A stretch of 64,000 bases of DNA from Mucilaginibacter sp. Lineage in GTDB: Bacteria; Bacteroidota; Bacteroidia; Sphingobacteriales; Sphingobacteriaceae. The notes beneath the pieces are model-generated. The model was not told the DNA's origin and ran no database searches. It saw only the letters and a list, made by a program, of their open reading frames with translations. Positions 16,413-24,476 of the stretch are shown here, piece by piece. The translations under genes were made by a program, and so were the position numbers. Where the stretch lies: NCBI RefSeq assembly GCF_025359345.1, contig NZ_JANYGQ010000028.1:186001-250000 (forward strand), given 5' to 3'. Numbering within the stretch: the first letter of the stretch is position 1; each line of letters opens with the position of its first letter.

Positions 16413-18581
16413 ATGGGAAAACATATGTTCAAATACTTACTGTTTGTATTATTAATATCGTCAAACATCACATCCGCCCAGGATAAACCTACATACAGAG
16501 ACGCCTCAAAATCAATCGATTCCCGCGTAAACGACTTACTATCCCGACTAACCCTCGAAGAAAAGGTTTCATTACTCGGTTATAACAGCAAAGCTGTGCC
16601 CCGTTTGGGTATCCCCGCCTACAATTGGTGGAACGAAGCCCTGCATGGCGTAGCAAGGGCAGGGGAGGCAACCATTTTCCCGCAGGCGATAGGCATGGCG
16701 GCTACGTTTAATGATGATTTGCTGCATCAGGTTTCCACCGCAATATCAACCGAAGCACGCGCAAAATACAACCTCGCGATAGCAAAAGACCGGCACCTGC
16801 AATACATGGGCCTAACTTTCTGGACGCCAAATATCAACATCTTCCGCGACCCGCGTTGGGGCAGGGGACAGGAAACCTACGGGGAAGACCCTTTTCTAAC
16901 CGGCACCATGGGCACCGCATTTGTGCAGGGCCTGCAAGGTAACGACCCTAACCATTTAAAAGCGTCGGCCACTGCCAAACACTTTGCCGTGCACAGCGGC
17001 CCCGAAGCAACCCGAGATTATTTCGACGCCCGGGTGGACGAAAAGGATCTGCGTGAAACCTATCTGTACGCTTTCCATGCGCTGGTTAACGGCGGGGTTG
17101 AATCGGTGATGAGCGCCTATAATAAGGTTAACGGCACGCCAAATTCTATCAATAAATTTCTGCTGACTGATGTGCTGCGAAAGGAGTGGGGCTTTAAGGG
17201 GCATGTAGTTACCGACTGTGGCGCGCTGGATGACGTTTATTCCACCCATAAATCGCTGCCCGGCCCGGTAGAAACCGCCGCCGCAGCCATAAAAGCTGGT
17301 ATTGATCTGGACTGCTCAACCGTATTACAAAACGATGCCATTAAAGCTGTGCAAAAAGGACTCCTTACCGAAAAAGAAATTGATGGCGCTCTGGCGGCTT
17401 TGCTCCGGACCGAAATTAAACTTGGCTTTTATGATGATGCCACTGCTTCGCCGTATTATGGATACGGGGCAGACAGTGTTCATAACGCAGCCCACGTTGC
17501 GCTGGCCCGTAAAGCTGCACAGCAAAGCATGGTGTTGCTGAAAAACGATAATAATGTTTTACCTCTTAAAAAAGCCAATTACAGCAGCATTATGGTGCTT
17601 GGTGCTAACGCAGCCTCTTTGGATGCCATGATAGCCAATTACCACGGCACCAGCAGCAAAGTGGTGAATTTTGTAGAAGGTATTACAGCGGCCGTTGGCC
17701 CGGGGACCCGGGTTGAGTACGACCAGGGTTCGGATTATAAAGATACCGTCCACTTTGGAGGCACCTGGGCCGCTGGTAATGCCGATGCCACTATTGCAGT
17801 TATCGGTCTTTCACCTGTATTGGAAGGCGAGGCAGGTGACGCGTTTTTATCCGAAACAGGTGGGGACCGTAAAAATTTAAGCCTGCCTGCCAGCGAAATT
17901 GCTTTTATGAAGGAACTTCGTAAATCGGTAAAAAACAAACCCATAGTAGCAGTAATAACAGCTGGCAGCGATGTTGATATCGATGCAATTGCGCCCTATG
18001 CCGATGCCATCATTTTTGCATGGTATCCCGGCGAGCAGGGTGGTAATGCGCTAGCCGATATTGTTTTCGGCGATGTATCACCTTCAGGTCACCTTCCTTT
18101 AACCTTCTACAAGGCTTTAAGCAATGTGCCCGATTATAAAGATTACAGTATGAAAGGCCGCACCTATCGTTATTATACCGGGCCTGTGCAATACCCGTTT
18201 GGCTTTGGTCTGAGCTATACTTCGTTTGCCTATTCGCTTAAAAATGAAATGAAACATGGATATAAGCCAACAGATACCATTAGCGTAAATCTACAGGTGA
18301 AAAATACCGGTGTTATGGATGGCGATGAGGTGCTGCAGGCCTACATCCAATATCCGCAAATTGACCGTATGCCTGTAAAAGAACTAAAGGGTTTTAAACG
18401 CGTTACAGTAATCAAAGGAAATGAGCAAACCATCACCCTGAAAATACCAGTAAGGGAGTTACAGAAATGGGATATGACGTCACATGGCTGGAAAGTATAT
18501 CCCGGTAGCTATAAACTGGTGTTAGGGAGCAACTCGCAGGATGAGAAGCTTGCGTTGCCGTTTACAATTAAAGAAAAATAG
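16413..18581 (+). CDS. Secreted glycoside hydrolase family 3 (beta-xylosidase/beta-glucosidase type)
   Basis: A 722-residue protein with a signal peptide (MFKYLLFVLLISSNITSAQ, preceded by four residues; M5 is an equally good start). The GH3 N-terminal barrel (about 30-330) contains YNWWNEALHGVAR, the catalytic-pocket motif ATAKHFAVHSGPE and the nucleophile loop HVVTDCGALDDV, where the Asp of VTD is the predicted nucleophile. The GH3 C-terminal alpha/beta domain (about 360-590) and a fibronectin-III-like domain with the FGFGLSYT hinge follow. The TDCGA variant (not SDWGA) and WWNEALHG are typical of the beta-xylosidase/arabinofuranosidase branch. It is exported, probably periplasmic, and trims plant glycans. 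No transporter or regulator is adjacent. Confidence 0.92.
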   Translation: MGKHMFKYLLFVLLISSNITSAQDKPTYRDASKSIDSRVNDLLSRLTLEEKVSLLGYNSKAVPRLGIPAYNWWNEALHGVARAGEATIFPQAIGMAATFNDDLLHQVSTAISTEARAKYNLAIAKDRHLQYMGLTFWTPNINIFRDPRWGRGQETYGEDPFLTGTMGTAFVQGLQGNDPNHLKASATAKHFAVHSGPEATRDYFDARVDEKDLRETYLYAFHALVNGGVESVMSAYNKVNGTPNSINKFLLTDVLRKEWGFKGHVVTDCGALDDVYSTHKSLPGPVETAAAAIKAGIDLDCSTVLQNDAIKAVQKGLLTEKEIDGALAALLRTEIKLGFYDDATASPYYGYGADSVHNAAHVALARKAAQQSMVLLKNDNNVLPLKKANYSSIMVLGANAASLDAMIANYHGTSSKVVNFVEGITAAVGPGTRVEYDQGSDYKDTVHFGGTWAAGNADATIAVIGLSPVLEGEAGDAFLSETGGDRKNLSLPASEIAFMKELRKSVKNKPIVAVITAGSDVDIDAIAPYADAIIFAWYPGEQGGNALADIVFGDVSPSGHLPLTFYKALSNVPDYKDYSMKGRTYRYYTGPVQYPFGFGLSYTSFAYSLKNEMKHGYKPTDTISVNLQVKNTGVMDGDEVLQAYIQYPQIDRMPVKELKGFKRVTVIKGNEQTITLKIPVRELQKWDMTSHGWKVYPGSYKLVLGSNSQDEKLALPFTIKEK

Positions 18582-18582
18582 A

Positions 18583-18664
18583 ATCAAGAACCAAGAGTCA
18601 AGAGCCAGGACTTGCGTATTGACTTTTTTCTTCTTGATTCTTGTCTCTTGATTCTTGACTCTCA
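18583..18664. repeat. Inverted AGAATCAAGA/TCTTGATTCT repeat
   Basis: The left arm AGAATCAAGAACCAAGAGTC then AAGAG is mirrored by TTCTTGATTCTTGTCTCTTG then ATTCTTGACTCT in the 86 bases between the GH3 and DUF4268 genes. The right side contains two direct copies of CTTGATTCTTG. It could fold into a long imperfect hairpin and act as a boundary or terminator. Confidence 0.6.
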
Positions 18665-18667
18665 AAA

Positions 18668-19129
18668 ATGTACAGCAAAGACGAAGCATCGCAGCTAAAA
18701 CAGCAGTTCTGGACGGCCTTTGGGCAGTATGTATCGCCGCACCCGTCCGCCGAAGGATTAAAAGTGAACTGGGTAAATTATAAAACCGGCATCAAGCATG
18801 TTTACTTTAAAATGCAGGCCGATAAGCGCAGCGCGTCGATTGCCATAGAACTAACCCATTTAGACCCGGGAATACAGGAGTTGTTTTTTGAACAGTTTAA
18901 GGAGTACAGAAATATTCTAAACGAAGCCATCGGCGAAACCTGGGAGTGGCAATTGCATACCACAGACGAGTACGGCAAAACCACCAGCCGTATATTTAAA
19001 CAAATAGATGGCGTAAATATCTTCAACAAAAACGACTGGCCGGAATTGATATCTTTCTTCAAACCCCGCATAATTGCATTGGATGAGTTTTGGAATGACG
19101 TTAAGTATGGGTTTGATGCTTTGAAGTAG
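18668..19129 (+). CDS. DUF4268 domain protein
   Basis: A 153-residue soluble protein starting MYSKDEASQLKQQFWTAFGQ. The N-terminal helix with FWTAFGQY, the central strands HVYFKMQADKRSASIAIELT and the C-terminal FFKPRIIALDEFW helix are the pattern I associate with DUF4268, a family related in fold to restriction-endonuclease-like proteins and found alone in Bacteroidota. No restriction or methylase genes are nearby, and I do not see a PD-(D/E)xK signature with confidence. Function unknown; cytosolic. The upstream inverted repeat separates it from the GH3 gene. Confidence 0.7.
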   Translation: MYSKDEASQLKQQFWTAFGQYVSPHPSAEGLKVNWVNYKTGIKHVYFKMQADKRSASIAIELTHLDPGIQELFFEQFKEYRNILNEAIGETWEWQLHTTDEYGKTTSRIFKQIDGVNIFNKNDWPELISFFKPRIIALDEFWNDVKYGFDALK

Positions 19130-19136
19130 AATTTTT

Positions 19137-19230
19137 AACCACGGAGGCACGGAGGGGGAACTGAGATTTTAAAAAATATCGAATATTCAGGCTTCTGTGG
19201 TCTTTGTGGATTCTCGGCGTCTCTGTGGTT
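19137..19230. repeat. Inverted repeat of the AACCACGGAGGCACGGAG type
   Basis: AACCACGGAGGCACGGAG (19137-19154) faces GGCGTCTCTGTGGTT (about 19217-19230), with TCTTTGTGGATTCTC between. A degenerate single copy (ATCTCCGTGGTTT) recurs near 31892, after the DinB gene, marking it as a dispersed element. Confidence 0.6.
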
Positions 19231-19489
19231 AAATTATCTGATACACTCGTGAAAAAGCTCTTTTTTTTACCATTATTTCACCCCATTTAAACAACAAATT
19301 TTCAAAAAAAATCGATTTTAAGAATTTTTGTCTTTTTAAAAACGGACGATTTTGGTCATCTATGTGAATAAGTACTGTGTTGATAACCCTGTAAAATATA
19401 GCTAAATCAGCTTCAATTATCTATACATCAATCAATATAGCTATGGTATAAAAATGTTAAAAACATGTTAACAAAAAATAAAAAAAACT
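19231..19489. other. AT-rich gene-free stretch with DnaA-box-like sites
   Basis: Part of an 811-base gap without a convincing protein gene. It is very AT-rich with long A and T runs (19259-19345 and 19460-19489). TGTGAATAA at 19363-19371 is a full match to the reversed DnaA box TTATNCACA, and TGTTGATAA at 19378-19386 is one mismatch away. TTATCTATA near 19418 is weaker. The stretch ends in the promoter of the candidate RNA. An origin or other DnaA-responsive site is possible, but such matches arise by chance in AT-rich DNA. Confidence 0.3.
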
Positions 19490-19521
19490 CTTGACAGATA
19501 TCGTCTACACTACTATCTTAG
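19490..19521 (+). promoter_or_regulatory. Promoter of the candidate RNA gene
   Basis: CTTG at 19490-19493, a 20-base spacer, then TATCTTAG at 19514-19521 (seven of eight with TAnnTTTG). The spacing is typical for the Bacteroidota housekeeping sigma factor, and the region upstream is A/T-tract rich. The predicted start is about 19526-19529. Confidence 0.6.
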
Positions 19522-19526
19522 AATCA

Positions 19527-19866
19527 TCAAGAACGACGTACTTTGACAACCTTACAGGATTACAGAATTGAATCGGGCGAACCTTCGGGGGAGCTAAAGA
19601 TCACGGAAGTGCCTAGATTACCGGAAAATGAAACGGCGCAAGCCACTGAAAATGAAGGGTCATAAAAAGAGGTATTAGAGAGGAGTTGCAATTTTTTACG
19701 GAGAAAAGCAGTAACCGCTAATGTACTGAAAGGATCAATGTCCGCAAGGACAACAGAATAGCAGTCGGTCAATATACACAAAACTTGGTGCTTTGCAGGA
19801 GGCTACGGTCGAGCGCAGAGTCAGAGAACGGAAGAAGAATCGCAAGAGGACGCTTCCGTTTTCGTT
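19527..19866 (+). ncRNA. Candidate independent RNA of about 340 nt, family unknown
   Basis: The region has its own promoter and ends in a classical terminator: AACGGAAG (19827-19834) pairs with CTTCCGTT (19853-19860), followed by TTCGTTTTT. The intervening sequence is purine-rich and contains possible local hairpins such as GTCCGCAAGGAC (about 19741-19752). It lacks the RNase P, tmRNA and SRP signature sequences I know. A 40-codon frame (TTG at 19543 to TAA at 19663-19665, product rich in Glu) lies inside; a short frame of this size can occur by chance. It could instead be an attenuated leader of the downstream phoH gene, whose ATG is 75 bases past the terminator. The existence of a transcript is well supported; its identity is not. 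Confidence 0.5.
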
Positions 19867-19940
19867 TTTATAGCATTTTTTTCCTGGCGAATTGAATTTC
19901 CATTTTTCTGGCAGGCTGAAAATGGCTAATTTAGCAGGAC

Positions 19941-21287
19941 ATGAGCAAGGAAGGCAAAAGCAAGAGCAACGGAAGGCCAAAAATATTTGTTTTAGATACC
20001 TCGGTAATCTTGTACGACCACAACGCCTTCGAAAATTTCCAGGAGCACGATGTAGCCATACCTATACAGGTGCTGGAAGAATTGGATAACATGAAAAGCG
20101 GGAACGATACCCGCAACTTCGAGGCCCGCAGCTTTATCAGGCTGATGGACGATATCTCGCAAAACCATTTAATAAACGAATGGCGCCCCATAAACGGCAA
20201 AAGCAAAGGCAATTTTAAAGTAATTATTGATACCGTGGCGGCGCAAACCGATGCTACCGAAGTGTTTGGCTCGGATAAAACCGATCACCGCATACTAAAT
20301 GCCGCTTTGGGCTTGCAGGATGAAAATCCTGACAAGAAGGTGGTGCTGGTATCAAAAGATATTTGCCTGCGCCTAAAGGCCAAAGCGCTAAACCTGCATG
20401 CCGAAGATTACGAAACCGGCAAAATCAAAAACCTGGACGAATTGTATACCGGCGAAACAACGTTAAATAAGGTCTCCGAAAAACTAATTAACCAGCTAAA
20501 TAAAACTGAAAGTTTGCCCGGCGGAGATTTTGATATGCAGCCGCATAATCATTTTTACATCTTAAACGGCAAAAAAGGAGCGACGCCCGGTTTTTATAAT
20601 TCGCAGACTGGCCAGCTGGAAAAAATCACCGAGCAGCCTGTATTTAACATTTTTCCTAAAAACATCGAGCAGTCGTTTGCTATCCATGCGCTATTACATC
20701 CGGATATTAAGCTGGTAACCATACAGGGCAACGCAGGCACGGGCAAAACCCTGCTGGCGCTGGCAAGCGCATTGGAACAACGCAAATACTACCGCCAGAT
20801 ATATGTCACCCGCCCTATAGTGCCGCTGAGCAATAAGGATATTGGCTTTTTGCCAGGCGACATCAAATCGAAAATAGATCCTTACATGGCGCCCATCTGG
20901 GATAACCTTAAATTTATTAAGGACAGTTTTGCTGACGACGAAAAAATGCAGGCCAAAATTGACGAGCTGGTAACCAACGATAAAATAGCCATTGCGCCGC
21001 TGGCTTTTATCCGCGGCCGTACGCTAAGTAAGATATTTTTTATTGTTGACGAGGCGCAGAACCTTACCCCGCACGAAGTGAAAACCATCATATCCCGCGC
21101 TGGCGAAAACAGCAAATTCGTTTTCACCGGCGATATTTACCAGATAGATACCCCTTATTTAGATGCAGAAAGTAATGGGCTCTCGTACCTTATTGATAAG
21201 GCGAAGGGGCACCCATTGTACGCTCATATCACATTGCAGAAAGGCGAGCGGAGTGAGTTGGCTAATTTGGCGACGGAACTTTTATAA
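19941..21287 (+). CDS. PIN-PhoH fusion ATPase (YlaK-like)
   Basis: A 448-residue protein. The N-terminal PIN nuclease-like domain (about 14-150) shows KIFVLDTSVILYDHNAFENF, with the conserved first Asp, and VLEELDNMKSG with the second acidic cluster; SDKTDHRILNAAL and LVSKDICLRLKA complete the site. The C-terminal PhoH ATPase (about 225-445) has Walker A GNAGTGKT (about 263-270), YVTRPIVPLSNKDIGFLPGD, Walker B IFFIVDEAQNLTP and FTGDIYQID. PIN-PhoH proteins are described as RNA helicase/ribonucleases; the cytosolic substrate is unknown here. It is followed after 7 bases by a secreted unknown gene, possibly cotranscribed. The label phoH refers to the C-terminal domain only. Confidence 0.92.
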   Translation: MSKEGKSKSNGRPKIFVLDTSVILYDHNAFENFQEHDVAIPIQVLEELDNMKSGNDTRNFEARSFIRLMDDISQNHLINEWRPINGKSKGNFKVIIDTVAAQTDATEVFGSDKTDHRILNAALGLQDENPDKKVVLVSKDICLRLKAKALNLHAEDYETGKIKNLDELYTGETTLNKVSEKLINQLNKTESLPGGDFDMQPHNHFYILNGKKGATPGFYNSQTGQLEKITEQPVFNIFPKNIEQSFAIHALLHPDIKLVTIQGNAGTGKTLLALASALEQRKYYRQIYVTRPIVPLSNKDIGFLPGDIKSKIDPYMAPIWDNLKFIKDSFADDEKMQAKIDELVTNDKIAIAPLAFIRGRTLSKIFFIVDEAQNLTPHEVKTIISRAGENSKFVFTGDIYQIDTPYLDAESNGLSYLIDKAKGHPLYAHITLQKGERSELANLATELL

Positions 21288-21294
21288 TTAAAGT

Positions 21295-22095
21295 ATGAAA
21301 AACCTGATCTTATTTAGCTTTCTTTTATGCAACATCAGATTGGCTACAGCACAAACAAAGGTCACTGATGTTTCCCAATCACCTTTAATGGGCAAGGTAA
21401 AACGCGTTACGACGTATACATTTAGAGGAGATAATCACGTGGCTCCTGATACAACCGCAAGTCCTGAAAAGACAATAGAAATTTTCGATGAAAAAGGGCG
21501 GGCGTCAGAAGAAAAGACGTATGGAAAGAACGGCGAATTAAAACAAAGGTTCTCGTTTGAATACTTTGGTGATTCTGTAGCCGTGAGAAATCAATTTGAT
21601 GGTAGCGGGAAATTATCCGTTAAATATATCTACAAGTATGATAGCAGTGGCAAAGAGACGGAATTCGACATGAAATCTGAAGCCCGGCCTCAAATGCGGC
21701 TTGCAAAGATAGACTATAGATGCATTTATAAGTACGACGACTCGGGGAACCGGATAAGTGCGGAGCAATGCATTGATAACAACCAACTCACTATGAAAAC
21801 AGCTTCGACATATAATGACCGGCATCAAAGGATACAATCCATTGATGAATCGTTTTTTGGTACTAAGGTTAAAAAGTCCAAAATAATATATACTTATGAT
21901 AATATAGGTAATTCTATAAAATCTGAAATTTATGATACTGATGGAAACCTTACAGGGGGCAATAGTTCTTCGTATGCCAACCTTGATAGATATGGCAACT
22001 GGTTAACTGATACATCTTCATATAGTGGTCATAATACCTACCAGGGAGATTTTATTTTTACGACCATAACTAAGCGGGTGATCGAATACTATTAA
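21295..22095 (+). CDS. Secreted YD-repeat-like protein, unknown function
   Basis: A 266-residue protein with a signal peptide (MKNLILFSFLLCNIRLATAQ). The mature part contains at least four short beta motifs of the form Y-x-Y-D-x-x-G-N/K: YIYKYDSSGKETEFD, CIYKYDDSGNRISAE, IIYTYDNIGNSIKSEIYDTD and an earlier TIEIFDEKGRASEEKTYGKN. These resemble RHS/YD repeats but are few and not attached to a toxin core. It is probably a small beta-structured envelope protein. It starts 7 bases after phoH and ends 2 bases before the convergent FUSC gene. Role unknown. Confidence 0.65.
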   Translation: MKNLILFSFLLCNIRLATAQTKVTDVSQSPLMGKVKRVTTYTFRGDNHVAPDTTASPEKTIEIFDEKGRASEEKTYGKNGELKQRFSFEYFGDSVAVRNQFDGSGKLSVKYIYKYDSSGKETEFDMKSEARPQMRLAKIDYRCIYKYDDSGNRISAEQCIDNNQLTMKTASTYNDRHQRIQSIDESFFGTKVKKSKIIYTYDNIGNSIKSEIYDTDGNLTGGNSSSYANLDRYGNWLTDTSSYSGHNTYQGDFIFTTITKRVIEYY

Positions 22096-22096
22096 C

Positions 22097-24241
22097 CTAA
22101 CTCACAATACTCTCCGTCACCCTTGCTATATCCGTACTAATCTTATTAATAAATCCTAATTGGTCCTTCAATAACAAATCATCTGCCGAAACCGCTTTTG
22201 GCTCAGTTTCAACATTGGCTGTTAAGGTTTTTGAAGAACCAACTTCGGTAACCTGTCCGCCAAGTTTTTTGTTCGAATCATTTAGCACGGCAATGCTGCG
22301 TTTAAGCAATTTCAGGTTCTCTGCTGCCGATTTGTGAATAGCCTTTGTGGTAACCGCCGATGCTATGGTAGCGATGTACGAAGACAGGATATGGTTTAAC
22401 ACGACAAATTTATGTACGTCTTTAACCTTGCGTTGCTTGCTCTTCGGCTCAGAAGTCATCCGCTCAAAGGCGGCCGAAAGGTTGGCCGATTTTACGTACA
22501 CGTCCTTTCGGGTTAATTTGTACTCGGTAGGGGTAACGTCCTTACCTAAAATGCTTTCGGTAATTTTTGCCAGGTACCTGGTGTTGGCGTGCAGCACGTC
22601 GGCAAGGTTCTCTTGTATCAATTCAAACTCCCAGCTCGGGAAAATAAGATAGCTCGCAATAAAGGCAATTGTTGAGCCTATCAGTGTATCGATAATACGT
22701 TCTTCCACCACCTGGCCAACACCCAGGAATTTAAATAGTATCAGCACATAAGGGGTCATCAATATTACACTTACCACATAATTCAGGCGTAAAAAACTAT
22801 AGGTGCCAATCATTAAAACTACTAGTAATATAAACTCAACAGTTTTATTGGGGATAAAAAGTAAAATGGCAATACCTATAACTCCACCGGCTATTGTACC
22901 AATAAGGCGCTGGTAATTGCGTTGTTTGGACAGGCTGAAACCTGGCTTTAAAATAACAATGATCGTGAGCAGTACCCAGTAGCTGTGATGGCCAAGCGCG
23001 ATAAATTTTGCCGTCGTAAAGCCGATTAAACATACCAGGGCCACTCGCAAGGCATGCTTAAACGTCGCCGAGCTAAGCGACAGGTTATCGAAAAATATAT
23101 GCGGCGCGTAATCCTGGTGTGTTACAAATTTGGAGTATTCGTAATTGTCGTTTTTCTCCTGCAGCGCCTCGTACGATTTGGAGTTGTAATAGCCGAAAAT
23201 GCTTTTAATCCGCTCGTTTAAGTCGCGCAGGTTTATCAGTATTTTTTTCAGGGCGATGTTGCTTACCGCCTGGTCGCCTGCGCCAATTTCATCAATTCTT
23301 AATTTTAGCTTTTCCAGCCCGGTATTAAAATCGGGTTTATGTTTGCTGCGAGTGTTTGACAGCACCATGTAAGCGATGTTATCAAGCTCATCGCCCATTT
23401 CCTGCAAAAGGTCGGCTATTTGCTTTAACACCCCGGTAGGCCCAAATTTTTCGCGGATACGATTATAGTCGTAGCTGGTAGCCATGATCTGCTCATACAT
23501 GTCCACCAAATCCACAAAAGTTAAAACCAAAACCCGGCTCGGGTTGGTCGACTCCTTTGCCATTATCCGGCTTTTAAATAGTATTTCGCGCACGGCATCC
23601 TGGTGCTGGCTAACCTTTATTTGCTGCGACACCAGCTTGCGGTAGTTTTCGTCGATGTCAGTATCCGAAAGGTAGAAATCGGCCTTAATGCGAATAAATC
23701 GTGCTATGTCTGCAATGTTTTCGCCCAGGGTTTGTTGAGCAGCCCGGTAGGGCCTTATGCCAAAGAATATCAGGCTGAATATTAAATACCAAACGCCGCC
23801 TGCCAAAACAATAAGACTTATGTTTAGAACTTCGTTGGGTTTAGCATCTTTATCCATCATAAATATCATAATCAGTAAGGCGCAGGTGCCTACTGACGCC
23901 GCGCGGTTGCCGTATACAATAAACATGGAGAACAGGAAGGAAAAGACGGTAATTTCCAGTCCCAGCGTAAAAACATTTAGCCGTGCAAACCCTGTGATAA
24001 CAGCCACCACAAACAGGCACAAATTGCCAATAGCCATTGAATTGCGCTTGTGATAAAGCGGTCCCGGGCTGTCGATGGTGCAAATGCAAAGCGCGCCCAA
24101 ACTCATGGTAATCCCTATGTCGAAATGGTTAAATTGCATCAGTAACAGAGATGGAAACAGGATGCCTATCGACATGCGGATACCGTCAGAAAAATACTGG
24201 CTGTAAAAAAAGCTTTTTATTTCCCTGAAGTCTGTTTTCAT
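22097..24241 (-). CDS. FUSC-family inner-membrane protein (YccS/YhfK-like)
   Basis: The start at 24239-24241 (MKTDFREIKSFFYSQ) is preferred to one 33 bases upstream, because the promoter core at 24272-24279 leaves only a short leader and the upstream extension looks random. The product is 714 residues with two membrane blocks: about 20-170 (SIGILFPSLLLMQFNHFDIG and following helices) and about 385-520 (VALVCLIGFTTAKFIALGHH, VVLMIGTYSFLRLNYVVSVI). Each is followed by a soluble helical domain. This duplicated layout is typical of YccS/YhfK proteins of the fusaric-acid-resistance superfamily, suspected aromatic-acid exporters. No membrane-fusion or outer-membrane partner is adjacent, so transport is inferred only from family. 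Confidence 0.85.
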   Translation of the reverse strand: MKTDFREIKSFFYSQYFSDGIRMSIGILFPSLLLMQFNHFDIGITMSLGALCICTIDSPGPLYHKRNSMAIGNLCLFVVAVITGFARLNVFTLGLEITVFSFLFSMFIVYGNRAASVGTCALLIMIFMMDKDAKPNEVLNISLIVLAGGVWYLIFSLIFFGIRPYRAAQQTLGENIADIARFIRIKADFYLSDTDIDENYRKLVSQQIKVSQHQDAVREILFKSRIMAKESTNPSRVLVLTFVDLVDMYEQIMATSYDYNRIREKFGPTGVLKQIADLLQEMGDELDNIAYMVLSNTRSKHKPDFNTGLEKLKLRIDEIGAGDQAVSNIALKKILINLRDLNERIKSIFGYYNSKSYEALQEKNDNYEYSKFVTHQDYAPHIFFDNLSLSSATFKHALRVALVCLIGFTTAKFIALGHHSYWVLLTIIVILKPGFSLSKQRNYQRLIGTIAGGVIGIAILLFIPNKTVEFILLVVLMIGTYSFLRLNYVVSVILMTPYVLILFKFLGVGQVVEERIIDTLIGSTIAFIASYLIFPSWEFELIQENLADVLHANTRYLAKITESILGKDVTPTEYKLTRKDVYVKSANLSAAFERMTSEPKSKQRKVKDVHKFVVLNHILSSYIATIASAVTTKAIHKSAAENLKLLKRSIAVLNDSNKKLGGQVTEVGSSKTLTANVETEPKAVSADDLLLKDQLGFINKISTDIARVTESIVS

Positions 24242-24271
24242 AAATGTTTTTTTTGGGCTTAAACAGGCCTG

Positions 24272-24279
24272 CAAATTTA
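24272..24279 (-). promoter_or_regulatory. Candidate -7 promoter core for the FUSC gene
   Basis: CAAATTTA reads TAAATTTG on the minus strand, matching TAnnTTTG, 30 bases before the chosen start. It would not be used for a start at 24274. Confidence 0.4.
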
Positions 24280-24476
24280 CAAAAATTAAATTATAACGAC
24301 TTATTTTAATAAAAATGGCATTAATAACACATAACCATTATTAATTACTCATTATTTCCTATTTTTAGCCTTGAATTTGAAATTCAGCCCTCGCAATAAA
24401 ATGCCCGGGTGCTGAATCATCTACGAGTACCAATTGTTGCAAACCTGTTATACTAAACTTTTTATTCGACTGCTTT

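Noticed and set aside
19560..19980. Minus-strand frames across the candidate RNA
   Set aside because: No domain, Ser/Phe/Leu-rich products, and they run against the clear plus-strand promoter and terminator.
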